The notes: generated by a model not told the origin, from the sequence alone. A stretch of 64,000 nt of DNA from S5-327 sp965200975 (GCA_965200975.1 OZ241740.1:434001-498000); one strand, 5' to 3'. Shown: positions 51,485 to 60,909, counted from the stretch's first letter. Numbers and translations: made by a program.

Positions 51485-52409
51485 GGCGCCCGCCGCGCTG
51501 CGTTCCGCGATTGAGGGCGCGGTTGAGCAGCGCGCGCGTCTGCTCGCCCCGCACGGCTTGCACGTCCTCGCGGTACTTGAGCAGGATGCCGAGCGTCTCG
51601 TCGACCGCCTCGGGACTTAGCTCGCTCTCGTTCAGGCTAACGAGCGCGGCGGTCCAGTCGAGCGTCTCCGCGACGCCGGGGAGCTTGTACAGTTCGGCGC
51701 CGCGCAGCTCCTGCACAAAAGCCGTCACCTGGGCGGCAAGCGACTGCGGTGCCGCAGGAAGCTTGCTGCGCACGATCTGCAGCTCTTTCTCCAGGTCGGG
51801 GTAGTCGATCCAGTAGTAGAGGCAGCGGCGCTTGAGCGCGTCGTGCACCTCCCGGGTGCGGTTCGAGGTGATGACGACCACCGGGGGCTCGGCGGCCTTG
51901 TACGTCCCGATTTCAGGAACGGTGATCTGATAGTCGGAGAGCATCTCGAGCAGGTAGCCCTCGAACTCCTCGTCGGCGCGGTCGAGTTCGTCGATGAGGA
52001 GCACGGTAGGCCCGCCGCCGGAGTCGAGCGCCTGCAACAGGGGACGCTTGATGAGAAACTCCTCGCTGAACAACTCCTGCTCGGCGTGCTGGCGGTCGAC
52101 CCCTCCGGACGCCTCGAGCAGCCGGATATGCAGCAGCTGGCGCGAGTAGTTCCACTCGTAAACAGCCTGACTGACGTCCAACCCCTCGTAGCACTGGAGC
52201 CGTATGAGCCGCGCCCCGAGCGTGGAAGCCAGCGACTTGGCGACTTCGGTCTTGCCGACCCCGGCCTCGCCCTCCAGAAAGAGCGGACGCTGCAGCGTGA
52301 GGGCCAGGTACGCCGACATCGCGAGCGCGCGGTCGGCGACGTACAGCTCGCCCCGCAGCGCAGCCTGCAGCTCGTCGACGGAGGCGGGTCCGGGGCGCGT
52401 CTCGCTCAT
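51477..52409 (-). CDS. MoxR-family AAA ATPase, CoxD-like
   Basis: A 310-aa AAA+ chaperone: Walker A EGEAGVGKTEVAK near residue 46, Walker B TVLLIDELDRADEEFEG, sensor 1 VVITSNRTREVHDALKRRC. It is coupled by overlap to the VWA gene downstream and lies 149 nt after the FAD-subunit gene of the molybdenum hydroxylase. MoxR/VWA pairs remodel target enzymes; CoxD is implicated in building the Mo-Cu site, although the large subunit here is form II. Confidence 0.91.
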   Translation of the reverse strand: MSETRPGPASVDELQAALRGELYVADRALAMSAYLALTLQRPLFLEGEAGVGKTEVAKSLASTLGARLIRLQCYEGLDVSQAVYEWNYSRQLLHIRLLEASGGVDRQHAEQELFSEEFLIKRPLLQALDSGGGPTVLLIDELDRADEEFEGYLLEMLSDYQITVPEIGTYKAAEPPVVVITSNRTREVHDALKRRCLYYWIDYPDLEKELQIVRSKLPAAPQSLAAQVTAFVQELRGAELYKLPGVAETLDWTAALVSLNESELSPEAVDETLGILLKYREDVQAVRGEQTRALLNRALNRGTQRGGRRG

Positions 52410-52558
52410 ATCTCGCTCATATGGAGAGCCGCCTGCGCGCTCGGAACTCTCCCGGTGCTGCTCCCATCGGTCTGCTCGTCTGCTCTCTTATGCGCTGTAA
52501 GCGCGGGGGCGGGCAGTACGCCCCCGCGCTTTTGGGTTCGGTCTCGCCGTCCCCTCGG

Positions 52559-53425
52559 CTAACCCGCGCGGGAGCGCGCAGTTGCGAGAGCGCGGCGCAC
52601 GTACACCGCCGCCATCGCCTTGCGGTACTCGGCGGAGGCGTAGATGTCGCCGATCGCCTCGTCCGTGAAGTCGCCGGCGAGAGCCTGCGCCGCAGCGTCG
52701 AGCGCCGCATCCGACAGGTCGGACCCCGCCAGCGCCTCCTCGACCGACGCTGCTTTGACGGGCGTAGCCTCGACGCCGCCAACGACGACGCTTGCAGCCG
52801 CGTACGTCCCGCCGCTTACTTGCAGAATGGCGGCGGCGCCGACGACGGCGTAACGCGAGGCGGGATGCGGAAACTTGACGTAGGCGGAGCCGGCCCCTGC
52901 GGGCGTCGAGGCCACGCTCACGCTCGTGAGCAGCTCGTCCTCGGCGAGCGCGTTTTCGAGCAGGCCGGTCGCAAAGTCCGCGGCGGCGATGCTCCGCTCC
53001 CCGCCGGGCCCCGAGGCGTTGAACGTCGCCCCCAGCGCCAGGAGCACGGTCGGCAGATCGGAAGCAGGATCGCCGTGAGAGACGTTGCCGCCGATGGTGC
53101 CGCGATTGCGGACTGCAGGGTCGCCGACGAGCGCGGCGGCTTCGGCGAGCAGCGGCGCATGCTGCTTCACGAGATCGGAAGAGGCGATCTCCGCGTGCGT
53201 AGTCAGTGCGCCGATGGTTAGCCCGTCGTCGCTCGCGGCGATGCCCTTCAGCTCGCCGATGCGCCCTATGTCGACGAGCATGGCAGGGGCGGCGAGCCGC
53301 AGCTTCATCAGTGGAATGAGGCTGTGGCCCCCGGCCAGCAGTTTGGCGCCCTCGTTGGCGGCGAGGAGCTCGACCGCCTCGGCCACAGATCCTGCGCGGT
53401 GGTAGGTCGTCTGCGCTGCGTACAT
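52559..53425 (-). CDS. Molybdenum hydroxylase FAD-binding subunit (CoxM/CutM-like)
   Basis: A 288-aa medium subunit of the xanthine dehydrogenase family, passing electrons from the iron-sulfur subunit to FAD. The FAD-binding motifs are LLAGGHSLIPLMKLR (residues 29-43) and VRNRGTIGGNVSHGDPASDLP (about 105-125). It starts 3 nt downstream of the large-subunit stop, so the S-L-M genes form one transcript. Confidence 0.93.
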   Translation of the reverse strand: MYAAQTTYHRAGSVAEAVELLAANEGAKLLAGGHSLIPLMKLRLAAPAMLVDIGRIGELKGIAASDDGLTIGALTTHAEIASSDLVKQHAPLLAEAAALVGDPAVRNRGTIGGNVSHGDPASDLPTVLLALGATFNASGPGGERSIAAADFATGLLENALAEDELLTSVSVASTPAGAGSAYVKFPHPASRYAVVGAAAILQVSGGTYAAASVVVGGVEATPVKAASVEEALAGSDLSDAALDAAAQALAGDFTDEAIGDIYASAEYRKAMAAVYVRRALATARSRAG

Positions 53426-53428
53426 CGC

Positions 53429-55783
53429 CTAGCCTCCGTTCCTTGCGTCGTTGATTGCGCGCCATACCTTCTCGGGAGTGAGCGGCATATCGACGCGGGC
53501 GACGCCCAGGGGTCTGAGCGCGTCCATCACCGCGTTGTACACCGTGCAGGTCGACGCGATAGTGCCGGCCTCGCCTATGCCCTTGACTCCGAGCGGGTGA
53601 TGCGGCGACGGAGTGGTGTTTGACCGCACGTTGAGGTCGGGGAAGGCGTCGGCGCGGGGCAGCGCGTAGTCGAGCATCGTGCCGGTGAGCGGCTGCCCCT
53701 CCTCGTCGTAGACCACTCCCTCCCAGAGGGCGGGGCCGACCCCCTGCACAATGCCGCCGTGCACCTGCCCCTCTACGATCATCGGGTTTATCTGTACGCC
53801 GCAGTCGTCGACCGCATAGTACTGCTGCAGATCGATGCGTCCGGTGTCGGGGTCGACCTCTACGACCGCGATATGGGCGCCGAAGGGGAAGGTGAAGTTC
53901 GGAGGGTCGTAGAAAGCGCTCGCTTCGAGCCCGGGCTCCATCCCTTCGGGCATATTCCAGGCCACATTCGCCATCAGCGCGATGTCCTGAATCGTCTTGT
54001 GCTGGTCGGGCGAGCCTTTCACGAAGAACCGCCCGTCCTCGTACTCGATGTCCTCGGTCGCCGCCTCGAGCAGGTGGGCTGCGAGCGCCTTGGACTTCTC
54101 CTTGATCTTGCGGACGGCGATGGCGACCGCGGCGCCCGACACGGCTGTCGTGCGGCTGCCGTAGGTGCCCCAGCCCATAGGCGTGAGATCAGTGTCGCCG
54201 TGGATGACCTCGACGTCGTCGACCTCGACGCCTACTTCGTTGGCGATGATCTGCGCGAACGTCGTCTCCTCCCCTTGTCCGTGAGGGGAAGACCCCACCA
54301 TCACGTTCGCCTTGCCGGTGGGATGGAAGCGCACGATAGCGCTCTCCCACAAGCCGCCCTGGAAGCCGACGGCGCCCGCAACCTGCGACGGGCCGAGACC
54401 GCAGATTTCGACGTAGGCGGCCACGCCGACGCCGACATGCCGCCCTTCGGCGCGCGCCTCGGCCTGCGCGGCCCGCAGCCCGCCGTAGTCGGCTGCTTCG
54501 AGGCAGGCGTCGAGCGTCGCCTCATAGTCTCCGCTATCGTACGTGATGCCCGTGGCGACGTCGTAGCCGTTCTCGAACTGCGGAATGAAGTTCTTGCGGC
54601 GGACCTCCGCAGGGTCGGCGCCGATTTCAGCGGCGAGCAGGTCGACGAGCCGCTCGATCAGCGTAGTAGCCTCGGGCCTTCCCGCGCCGCGGTAGGCGTC
54701 GACCGGAGTGCCGTTGTTGAACACGCCGTACACCGTGCCGCTGATGTTGGGGATGTCGTAAGGCCCGGAGTACATCAGGCCGTGAAGAATTGTCGGAATG
54801 CCCGGGCTGGCGGTGGAGAGATAGGCGCCGAGCCCGGCGTAGACCGTCGTGCGGAGGCCGGTGATCTTGCCGTCGCTGTCGGCGGCCATCTCGACCTCTT
54901 CTATGTGGTCGCGGCCCTGAGTCGTGATGAGGTAATTCTCGCTGCGGGTCTCGGTCCACTTCACCGGAACGCCGAGGCGCATGGCGCAGAACGCGGCGAT
55001 CGCCTCGTCGGGGTAGTAGGGGATCTTGCTGCCGAACCCGCCGCCGACCTCGGGGGCGATGACGCGCACCTTGTGCTCGGGCACGCCCGTGACCACCGAG
55101 GTGAGGAACCGCGCGATGTGGGGGTTCTGCGTCGTGCTCCACAGCGTAAGCTCGCCCATAGGCGCCGACCACTGCGCGATCGCCGAACGCGGCTCCATAG
55201 GATTGGCGATGAGCCGCTGCAGCGTGATCGTGTCGCTCACCGTAACGTCGGCCTGCGCGAACGCCGCATCGGCGTCGCCCCCCGCGACCGCCCACGTAAA
55301 GGCGATATTGTTCGGCGCGTCGTCGTGCAGCTGCGGAGCGCCGTCCTGCGCCGCGTCCTTCGGACTGATGACGGTGCCGAGCGGTTCGTACTCGACGTTG
55401 ATATGTTCGAGCGCGTCCTCGGCCTGATAGCGGCTCTCGGCAACAACGACCGCGACGGCGTCGCCCACGTAACGCACCCGCTCCTTGGCGATCGCGGGAT
55501 GCGCCGGAGTCTTGAGATCGGAGCCGGGGATGAGCCATGCGCACGGGATGCCGTTGAGGACGCCCTCGATGTCGGCGCCCGTGTAGACGGCGGCCACGCC
55601 GGGCTGCGCCGCTGCAGCGGAAACGTCGATAGCGGAGATGTTGGCGTGAGCGTAGGGGCTGCGAAGAATGGCGGCGTGCAGCATGCCCGGGAGTTTGATG
55701 TCGTCGGTGTACGCTGCGCGTCCCGTGATCAGCCTGGGGTCTTCACGCCGGCGGATGCCGGACCTGAACGCTCTGGTGGTCAT
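53429..55783 (-). CDS. Molybdenum hydroxylase large subunit, form II CoxL-like
   Basis: A 784-aa molybdopterin-binding catalytic subunit. The active-site loop reads AYRGAGR at residues 363-369, the form II signature; true form I CO dehydrogenases have AYxCSFR with the copper-binding cysteine. The catalytic glutamate is in GVKGIGEAGT near residue 739. Other Mo-site segments (APEVGGGFGSK; GQGEETTFAQI) are intact. Form II enzymes may oxidise CO poorly or act on other substrates, so the substrate is open. ATG 55783 overlaps the small-subunit stop (ATGA) and fixes the start; an open frame extends further upstream inside that gene. Confidence 0.94.
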   Translation of the reverse strand: MTTRAFRSGIRRREDPRLITGRAAYTDDIKLPGMLHAAILRSPYAHANISAIDVSAAAAQPGVAAVYTGADIEGVLNGIPCAWLIPGSDLKTPAHPAIAKERVRYVGDAVAVVVAESRYQAEDALEHINVEYEPLGTVISPKDAAQDGAPQLHDDAPNNIAFTWAVAGGDADAAFAQADVTVSDTITLQRLIANPMEPRSAIAQWSAPMGELTLWSTTQNPHIARFLTSVVTGVPEHKVRVIAPEVGGGFGSKIPYYPDEAIAAFCAMRLGVPVKWTETRSENYLITTQGRDHIEEVEMAADSDGKITGLRTTVYAGLGAYLSTASPGIPTILHGLMYSGPYDIPNISGTVYGVFNNGTPVDAYRGAGRPEATTLIERLVDLLAAEIGADPAEVRRKNFIPQFENGYDVATGITYDSGDYEATLDACLEAADYGGLRAAQAEARAEGRHVGVGVAAYVEICGLGPSQVAGAVGFQGGLWESAIVRFHPTGKANVMVGSSPHGQGEETTFAQIIANEVGVEVDDVEVIHGDTDLTPMGWGTYGSRTTAVSGAAVAIAVRKIKEKSKALAAHLLEAATEDIEYEDGRFFVKGSPDQHKTIQDIALMANVAWNMPEGMEPGLEASAFYDPPNFTFPFGAHIAVVEVDPDTGRIDLQQYYAVDDCGVQINPMIVEGQVHGGIVQGVGPALWEGVVYDEEGQPLTGTMLDYALPRADAFPDLNVRSNTTPSPHHPLGVKGIGEAGTIASTCTVYNAVMDALRPLGVARVDMPLTPEKVWRAINDARNGG

Positions 55784-56259
55784 TGCTGCCCCCCTTCTGT
55801 CGCGCCGGCGGCGTCCGCGATGGCGCTGACGATGTTCTGGTAGCCCGTGCACCGGCAGATGTTCCCCTCGAGGCCGTGGCGGATCTCCTCGCGGGTGGGC
55901 GCCGGGTTCCTGCGGAGCAGCTCGTCTGCAGCCATAATCATCCCCGGCGTGCAGAACCCGCACTGCAGGCCGTGGTTGTTCCAGAACGCCTCTTGCAACC
56001 GATGCAGCTCCACGCCGTCCGACATCCCCTCGATGGTGGCGACCGAGGAGCCTGACGCCTGCACGGTGAGCACGGTGCACGACTTGGCGGCGACGCCGTC
56101 GAGGCTCACCGTGCAGCTGCCGCACTGGCTCGTGTCGCACCCCACTTTCGTGCCGGTCAGCCCCGCCTCCTCGCGGATGAAGTGCACGAGCAGCTGGCGC
56201 GGCTCCACCTCTCCGCTACAGGAGCGGCCGTTGATGGTTATCTCGACAGGAATCTTCAT
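55780..56259 (-). CDS. Molybdenum hydroxylase iron-sulfur subunit (CoxS-like)
   Basis: A 159-aa two-[2Fe-2S] small subunit. Plant-type cluster ligands are in VGCDTSQCGSCTVSLDG with a fourth cysteine in AKSCTV; the helical second cluster is in CGFCTPGM and CRCTGYQNI. First gene of the S-L-M-MoxR-VWA operon; GAGGAGG precedes its ATG. Confidence 0.94.
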   Translation of the reverse strand: MKIPVEITINGRSCSGEVEPRQLLVHFIREEAGLTGTKVGCDTSQCGSCTVSLDGVAAKSCTVLTVQASGSSVATIEGMSDGVELHRLQEAFWNNHGLQCGFCTPGMIMAADELLRRNPAPTREEIRHGLEGNICRCTGYQNIVSAIADAAGATEGGQQ

Positions 56260-56439
56260 AAACCAGCCTCCTCCTCTGGACGCAGTCCAAGGCCTGGATT
56301 GGCGCAGGCGCGCCCGGCGCGCGAAAGGGTATCGAACGGCGCCGGATTGTCAATCGCGCCTTGGCCCGCGGGAGGCGCTGTCCCTCCGTCCGCGCAGACA
56401 GGAACCTCATTTGAGCGACGGAGCAGGCAATCTTCCCCC

Positions 56440-59181
56440 TCAGGTATCGATGCGGGGAGTGAGAGATCTGGGGTCTGCGCCCCGGTCAAGCAGCAGCTGG
56501 ATTATTTCGGGTCTCTTTGTCCCCTCCTCCCAGTGGTGATCAGCGAGATGCAGAGGCGTCCATCCGTCGTTATTCGTGGCCTCGATATCCACGCTATGGT
56601 CAAGTAGCCGAGCGGCGACGTTATAATTGAAATTGCGAGCAGCGAAATGCAGCGGCGTGCATCCGTCGTTATCCCTGGCCTCGATATTCGCGCCGCGGTC
56701 AAGTAGCCGAGCAGTGACGCTAAAGCTGTCGTTGCGAGCAGCGAGATGTAGCGGCGTCTCCCCGCCATTAGTCGTTGCCTCGATATCTGCGCCGCGGTCA
56801 AACAGCAGAGCAGTGACGCGAAGGTTCGCGTTTTCGGCAGCGAGATGCAGAGGCGTCTCCCCGCCATTAGTCGTTGCCTCGATATCTGCGCCGCGGTCAA
56901 GTAGCAGAGCAGCGACGCGACGGTTTTCTATGAGATTCGCGAACCGCAGAGCGGCACCGTCATGGGCGTTGCGAGCGGCGAGATGCAAAGGCGTGAACCC
57001 GTCATTGTCCGCGGCCTTGGTATCCGCGCCCCGGTCAAGCAGCAGAGCAGCGACGCGAAGGTTCGCGTTTTCGGTAGCGAGATGCAGAGGCGTCGCCCCA
57101 CGATTATCCGTAGCCTCGATATCTGCGCCCCGGTCAAGCAGCAGCGCAGTGACGTTAGGGTTGGCGTTGCGAGCAGCAGCGAGATGCAGAGGCGTAAACC
57201 CATTAGTCGTGGCCTCGAGATCCGCGCCGCGGTCAAGCAGGAGAGCGGCGACGTCATGGTTGTCGTTGTAAGCAGCGAAATGCAGCAGCGTCCACCCGTC
57301 AGTAATTGCGGCTTCGATATGCGCACTGCGGTCAAGCAGTAACTTGACGACTTCCGGCGTTGCATACCTGGCAGCGCGCTGCAGCGGCGTTGCCCCACGA
57401 TTATCCGTCGCCTCGATATGCGCGCTGTGGTCAAGCAGCAGAGCAGCGACGTCATGGTTGGTGTTTTCGGCAGCGAGATGCAGAGGCGTCCACCCGTCAG
57501 TAGTCGTCGCCTTGATATCCGCGCCGCGGTCAAGCAGTAACTTGACGACCTCCGGCGTTGCATATCCGGCCGCGAGATGTAACGGCGTCCGCCCGTCATC
57601 AGCCGTGGCCTCGATATCTGCGCCGCGGTCAAGCAGTAGCTTGACGACCTCCGGCGTTGCATATATGGCCGCGAGATGCAGCGGCGTCGCCTCGTGATCA
57701 GCTGTGGCCTCGATATCTGCGTCCCGGCCAAGCAGCAGCTGGATTATTTCTGTCCCCTCCTCCCGGTTTTGGGCAGCGAGATGCAACGGCGTCCGCCCGT
57801 CATTAATTAGGGCCTCGATATGCGCGCCGCGGTCAAGCAGCAGAGTGACGAAGTCACGGTTCGCGTTGAGAGGAGCGGAATGCAGCGGCGTCGCAGCGAG
57901 ATGCAGAGGCGTCTGCCCGTCGTTATCCGCGGCCTCGATATCCGCGCCGTGGTCAAGCAGTAGAGCGGCGACGTTGCTGCGGTCAAGCAGCAGAGTGATG
58001 ACGTTATGATTGAAGTTGCGAGCAGCGAGATGCAGCGGTGTCTGCCCGTCGTTATCTGCGGCCTTGGTATCCGCGCCTTGGTCAAGTAGCAGAGCGACGA
58101 CGTTCGCGTTGCGAGTGGCGAGATGCAGAGGCGTCCACCCGTCATTAGTCGTCGCCTTGATATCCGCGTCGCGGTCAAGCAGGAGAGCAGCGCCGCCATG
58201 GTTGTCGTTGAAAGCAGCGAAATGCAGAGGCGTCCATCCGTCATTATTCGTGGCCTCGATGTCCGCGCCGCAGTCAAGTAGCAGAGCAGTGACGTTAGGG
58301 GAGTTGTAGTTGGGAGCAGCAGCAGCGAAATGTAGTGGCGTCGCCCCGCCGTTATCCATGGCCTCGATATCTGCACCGCGGTCAAGCAGTAACTTGACGA
58401 TCTCTGGCGTTGGTGCATATCTGGCCGCGAAATGCAGAGGCGTCCATTCGTCGTTATCCGCGGCCTCGATATCCGCGCCGCGGTCAAGCAGGAGAGCGGC
58501 GACGTCATGGTTGTCGTTGAGAGCAGCGAGATGCAGGGGCGTCCATCCGTCATTGGTCGTGGCCTCGATATCTGCGGCACGGTCAAGCAACCAGGCGACA
58601 ACCGAGGGCGGAACATTCGCCTGAATCGCCTTGCTGAGCAGCGCCTGCGCGCTCTGCGGGGAGAGCGCCTCGCCGGTTTCAAGGCTTAGCCGGTGGAGCG
58701 GCAGGAGCTTGAGGGCGCAGTCGATGGCGTCCTCGCGCCGGAGGGAGACGTCGACGATGCGGCGCTCGTCCAGCGGGCCCTTCCTGAAAACCTCGTGGAG
58801 CTCCCAGCAGTCGCCGTTAGTGAGGCCGGCGTACTCGACCCCCTCCATGTAAGCGTGGGTAAGCACTTGGGCGCGGTGGCTCTCCAGAGGCTCGCTCAGG
58901 CGCTTGGCCGAGATGAAGGCGGCGACTGGCGAGCCGTCTTTCGGCGCGGCCTTGAGGAGGGCATAGCCGGCTACGCTGCCGGAGGCGGAGTACTCAGGGA
59001 TGACCATTGCAGGGTCTGCAGTGTTCCAGCCGAGGGCATTGAGAAGAGGATCGACCAGGGCGGTGCGGGTGCGTATCTCGTTCGAGCCTACGACTTCATA
59101 GTGGCGCCTGATGCGCCGCTGAAGCGATTGGATGACGCTGACGATGGCGTCAGTATCCGGGTCGGGGTGGTGGCTGGTCAT
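56440..59181 (-). CDS. Ankyrin-repeat protein with degenerate HsdR_N-like nuclease head
   Basis: A 913-aa protein. Residues about 34-135 resemble the HsdR N-terminal/type IV restriction nuclease domain (TRTALVDPLLNALGWNTADP; EPLESHRAQVLTHAYMEGVEYAGLTNGDCWELHEVF). The PD-(D/E)xK residues appear lost: the expected D is in VAGYALL (Gly) and the ExK site reads ISAKRL (S91-A-K93). A helical linker (136-193) leads to about 20 ankyrin repeats of 33 residues (consensus VAALLLDRGADIEATxNDGxTPLHLAAxN). The repeats are nearly identical; one is cut short after VITLLLDRS. No signal peptide. A protein-binding role is likely; partner unknown. Ankyrin proteins are frequent in host-associated bacteria. Confidence 0.9.
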   Translation of the reverse strand: MTSHHPDPDTDAIVSVIQSLQRRIRRHYEVVGSNEIRTRTALVDPLLNALGWNTADPAMVIPEYSASGSVAGYALLKAAPKDGSPVAAFISAKRLSEPLESHRAQVLTHAYMEGVEYAGLTNGDCWELHEVFRKGPLDERRIVDVSLRREDAIDCALKLLPLHRLSLETGEALSPQSAQALLSKAIQANVPPSVVAWLLDRAADIEATTNDGWTPLHLAALNDNHDVAALLLDRGADIEAADNDEWTPLHFAARYAPTPEIVKLLLDRGADIEAMDNGGATPLHFAAAAPNYNSPNVTALLLDCGADIEATNNDGWTPLHFAAFNDNHGGAALLLDRDADIKATTNDGWTPLHLATRNANVVALLLDQGADTKAADNDGQTPLHLAARNFNHNVITLLLDRSNVAALLLDHGADIEAADNDGQTPLHLAATPLHSAPLNANRDFVTLLLDRGAHIEALINDGRTPLHLAAQNREEGTEIIQLLLGRDADIEATADHEATPLHLAAIYATPEVVKLLLDRGADIEATADDGRTPLHLAAGYATPEVVKLLLDRGADIKATTTDGWTPLHLAAENTNHDVAALLLDHSAHIEATDNRGATPLQRAARYATPEVVKLLLDRSAHIEAAITDGWTLLHFAAYNDNHDVAALLLDRGADLEATTNGFTPLHLAAARNANPNVTALLLDRGADIEATDNRGATPLHLATENANLRVAALLLDRGADTKAADNDGFTPLHLAARNAHDGAALRFANLIENRRVAALLLDRGADIEATTNGGETPLHLAAENANLRVTALLFDRGADIEATTNGGETPLHLAARNDSFSVTARLLDRGANIEARDNDGCTPLHFAARNFNYNVAARLLDHSVDIEATNNDGWTPLHLADHHWEEGTKRPEIIQLLLDRGADPRSLTPRIDT
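56530..58600 (-). repeat. About twenty 99-bp coding ankyrin repeats
   Basis: Units encoding 33 residues repeat through the gene with high nucleotide identity (GTCAAGCAGCAGAGCAGCGA-like segments recur on the plus strand). Irregular units occur near 57960-58010 (truncated) and 56920-56980 (extended), pointing to recombination. Confidence 0.88.
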
Positions 59182-59385
59182 GACTCTAGGGTTGTCGGAG
59201 TATGGGCGCTTGTCAAGGGGGCATTGTCCCGCAGGGCCCGCCCCTCCCCCAGGGGTGACGAGTGATCCGCCGTCGCTCCGTTGCCCCTCCTTCCCTCGCT
59301 GTCTTCAGGCGTTCCCCTCGGGAAGGAGAGCGGACTGCGAGGGGGCTACAATGCGCCGCAAACGCGCGCGAGCAGGAGGGGCGTT

Positions 59386-60580
59386 ATGGCGACAGGGCAG
59401 CTGGACCATCTGAAGGTCGACCACATCGGAAGCTTCGTACGCCCCAGACCACTGCTGGATATGCACGCGCGCGTCGATGCGGGCAATGCGGCGGACTCGG
59501 AACTCGCCGCGCTGGAAGACGCCCTCATCGCGGACGTCGTGGCGCAGCAAGAGCGCATAGGCTTCCCCGTGGTGAACGACGGCGAGTTCCGACGCCGGAA
59601 CTTTCAGGACAGCTTCGGGGCGGCAGTGTCGGGGTACGACGTGCCCGAGAGCGGCGACGCTTACCGCCGCTGGCAGGAGGGGAACCGCTCGGTGCGGCAG
59701 CAGCGCGTCGAGTCCGGACCGGAGGTGGCCGGCCCGCCCGTGGTGACGCGGCGCCCCGTCGTCGAGCGGCTGCGTCTCGTGCGGAATCTGCCGCTGGAGG
59801 AGTACCGGTTCGTCGCGGGGCTGACCTCGACGCCGTCGAAGGTGACGCTCATCGGGCCGGACAGGGTGGCGCAGCGCTTCGACTGGCAGGCGTCGGCGGA
59901 AGTGTACGACGGCCTCGACGATTTCACGCGGCACGTCGCGGAGATCGAGCGCGAGATGGTGCGGCAGCTGGCGGAGGCCGGATGCCCGTATGTGCATATC
60001 GACGCTCCCGGCTACACCGCGTACGTCGACGGCCCGTCGCTCGAGCGAATGCGCGCTCGAGCGAATGCGCGCTCGAGGCGAAGACCCGGACGAGAATCTG
60101 GCGCGGTCGATAGCCGCGGACAACCAGGTGATTGAGGGGATCGACGGGGTGACGTTCGGCATCCACATCTGCCGGGGGAACTCGCGCGCGATAGACCCGG
60201 CGACGGGCAAAATGGCGCCCCAGTGGCATCGGGAGGGCTTCTACGACGCGATAGCCGAGCGGCTGTTCGCGGGGCTCCGGCATCAACGCCTCCTGCTGGA
60301 ATACGACAGCGAGCGCGCCGGCAGTTTCGCGCCCCTCCGGTTCGTGCCGAAAGACAAAACCGTGGTGCTCGGACTCGTAACCACCAAGAGCACGGAGATC
60401 GAGCAGGTGGATGATCTGAAGCGCCGCATCGACGAGGCGTCGGCGTACATCGACGTCGGCCAGCTAGCCATCAGCCCGCAGTGCGGGTTCGCCAGCGGCG
60501 TGTCGGAGAGCCTTCCGGAAGACGCGCAGTGGCGAAAGCTGGAGGCGCTGCTCGAAACCGCCGAAGCCGTCTGGGGCTAG
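59386..60580 (+). pseudogene. MetE-like (cobalamin-independent methionine synthase II family) gene with frameshift
   Basis: The N-terminal part (MATGQLDHLKVDHIGSFVRP... to VDGPSLERMRAR) and C-terminal part (RGEDPDENLARSIAADNQVIEG... to AVWG) match one protein in two frames. The C-part has the zinc ligands of the family (H and C in IHICRGN, C in ISPQCGFAS). The break is an exact 16-bp tandem duplication, GCTCGAGCGAATGCGC at 60039-60054 and 60055-60070. Removing one copy restores SLERMRARGEDPDENL and a 392-residue product of normal length. ATG 59386 has AGGAGGG upstream. Either a recent inactivation, a reversible slippage switch or a sequence error. Confidence 0.88.
60039..60070 (+). repeat. 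Exact 16-bp tandem duplication causing frameshift
   Basis: Two perfect copies of GCTCGAGCGAATGCGC, followed by a partial third match GCTCGAG. The unit contains the palindrome CGCTCGAGCG when joined to its neighbour. Confidence 0.95.
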
Positions 60581-60603
60581 GGAGGGCTGACGGGATGGGA
60601 TTG

Positions 60604-60641
60604 CCCTCTCGGCGCGCGCAACGTGCGCCGCAAAGAGAGGC
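60604..60641. terminator. Hairpin between convergent MetE-like gene and rpsT
   Basis: CCTCTC...GAGAGG outer arms and GGCGC/GCGCC inner arms enclose a GCGCAACGT loop. Likely shared terminator structure. Confidence 0.45.
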
Positions 60642-60657
60642 CTTAGCCGGCGCGCCG

Positions 60658-60909
60658 CTACTCCGCTGAGCGGTTGAGGCGCTTCATCAGGCGCGACTTG
60701 CCGCGAGCTACAGCGTTGCGGTGAACGACGCCCTTGGCGGCGGCGCGGTCGAGCTTGCTGATGGCCGCCTTGACCGCGGAGGCCGACTCCTCGCTCTTGG
60801 CGGAGAGAAGTCGCACTGCCTTCTTCACGGCGGTGCGGGTGCTCGAACGGACGCGGCGGTTGATCAGCCACCGTCGCTGATGGGCTCTTGCTGCTTTCTG
60901 GGCGGGCAT
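60658..60909 (-). CDS. rpsT: 30S ribosomal protein S20
   Basis: Small-subunit protein of 83 aa, highly basic and helical: RAHQRRWLINRRVRSSTRTAVKKAVRLL and the C-terminal KGVVHRNAVARGKSRLMKRLN match S20. It lies 27 nt downstream of relA on the same strand. Confidence 0.95.
   Translation of the reverse strand: MPAQKAARAHQRRWLINRRVRSSTRTAVKKAVRLLSAKSEESASAVKAAISKLDRAAAKGVVHRNAVARGKSRLMKRLNRSAE

Noticed and set aside
54675..54703. Form I (true CO-oxidising) CoxL
   Set aside because: The active-site loop is AYRGAGR, not AYxCSFR, so the copper-binding cysteine is missing.
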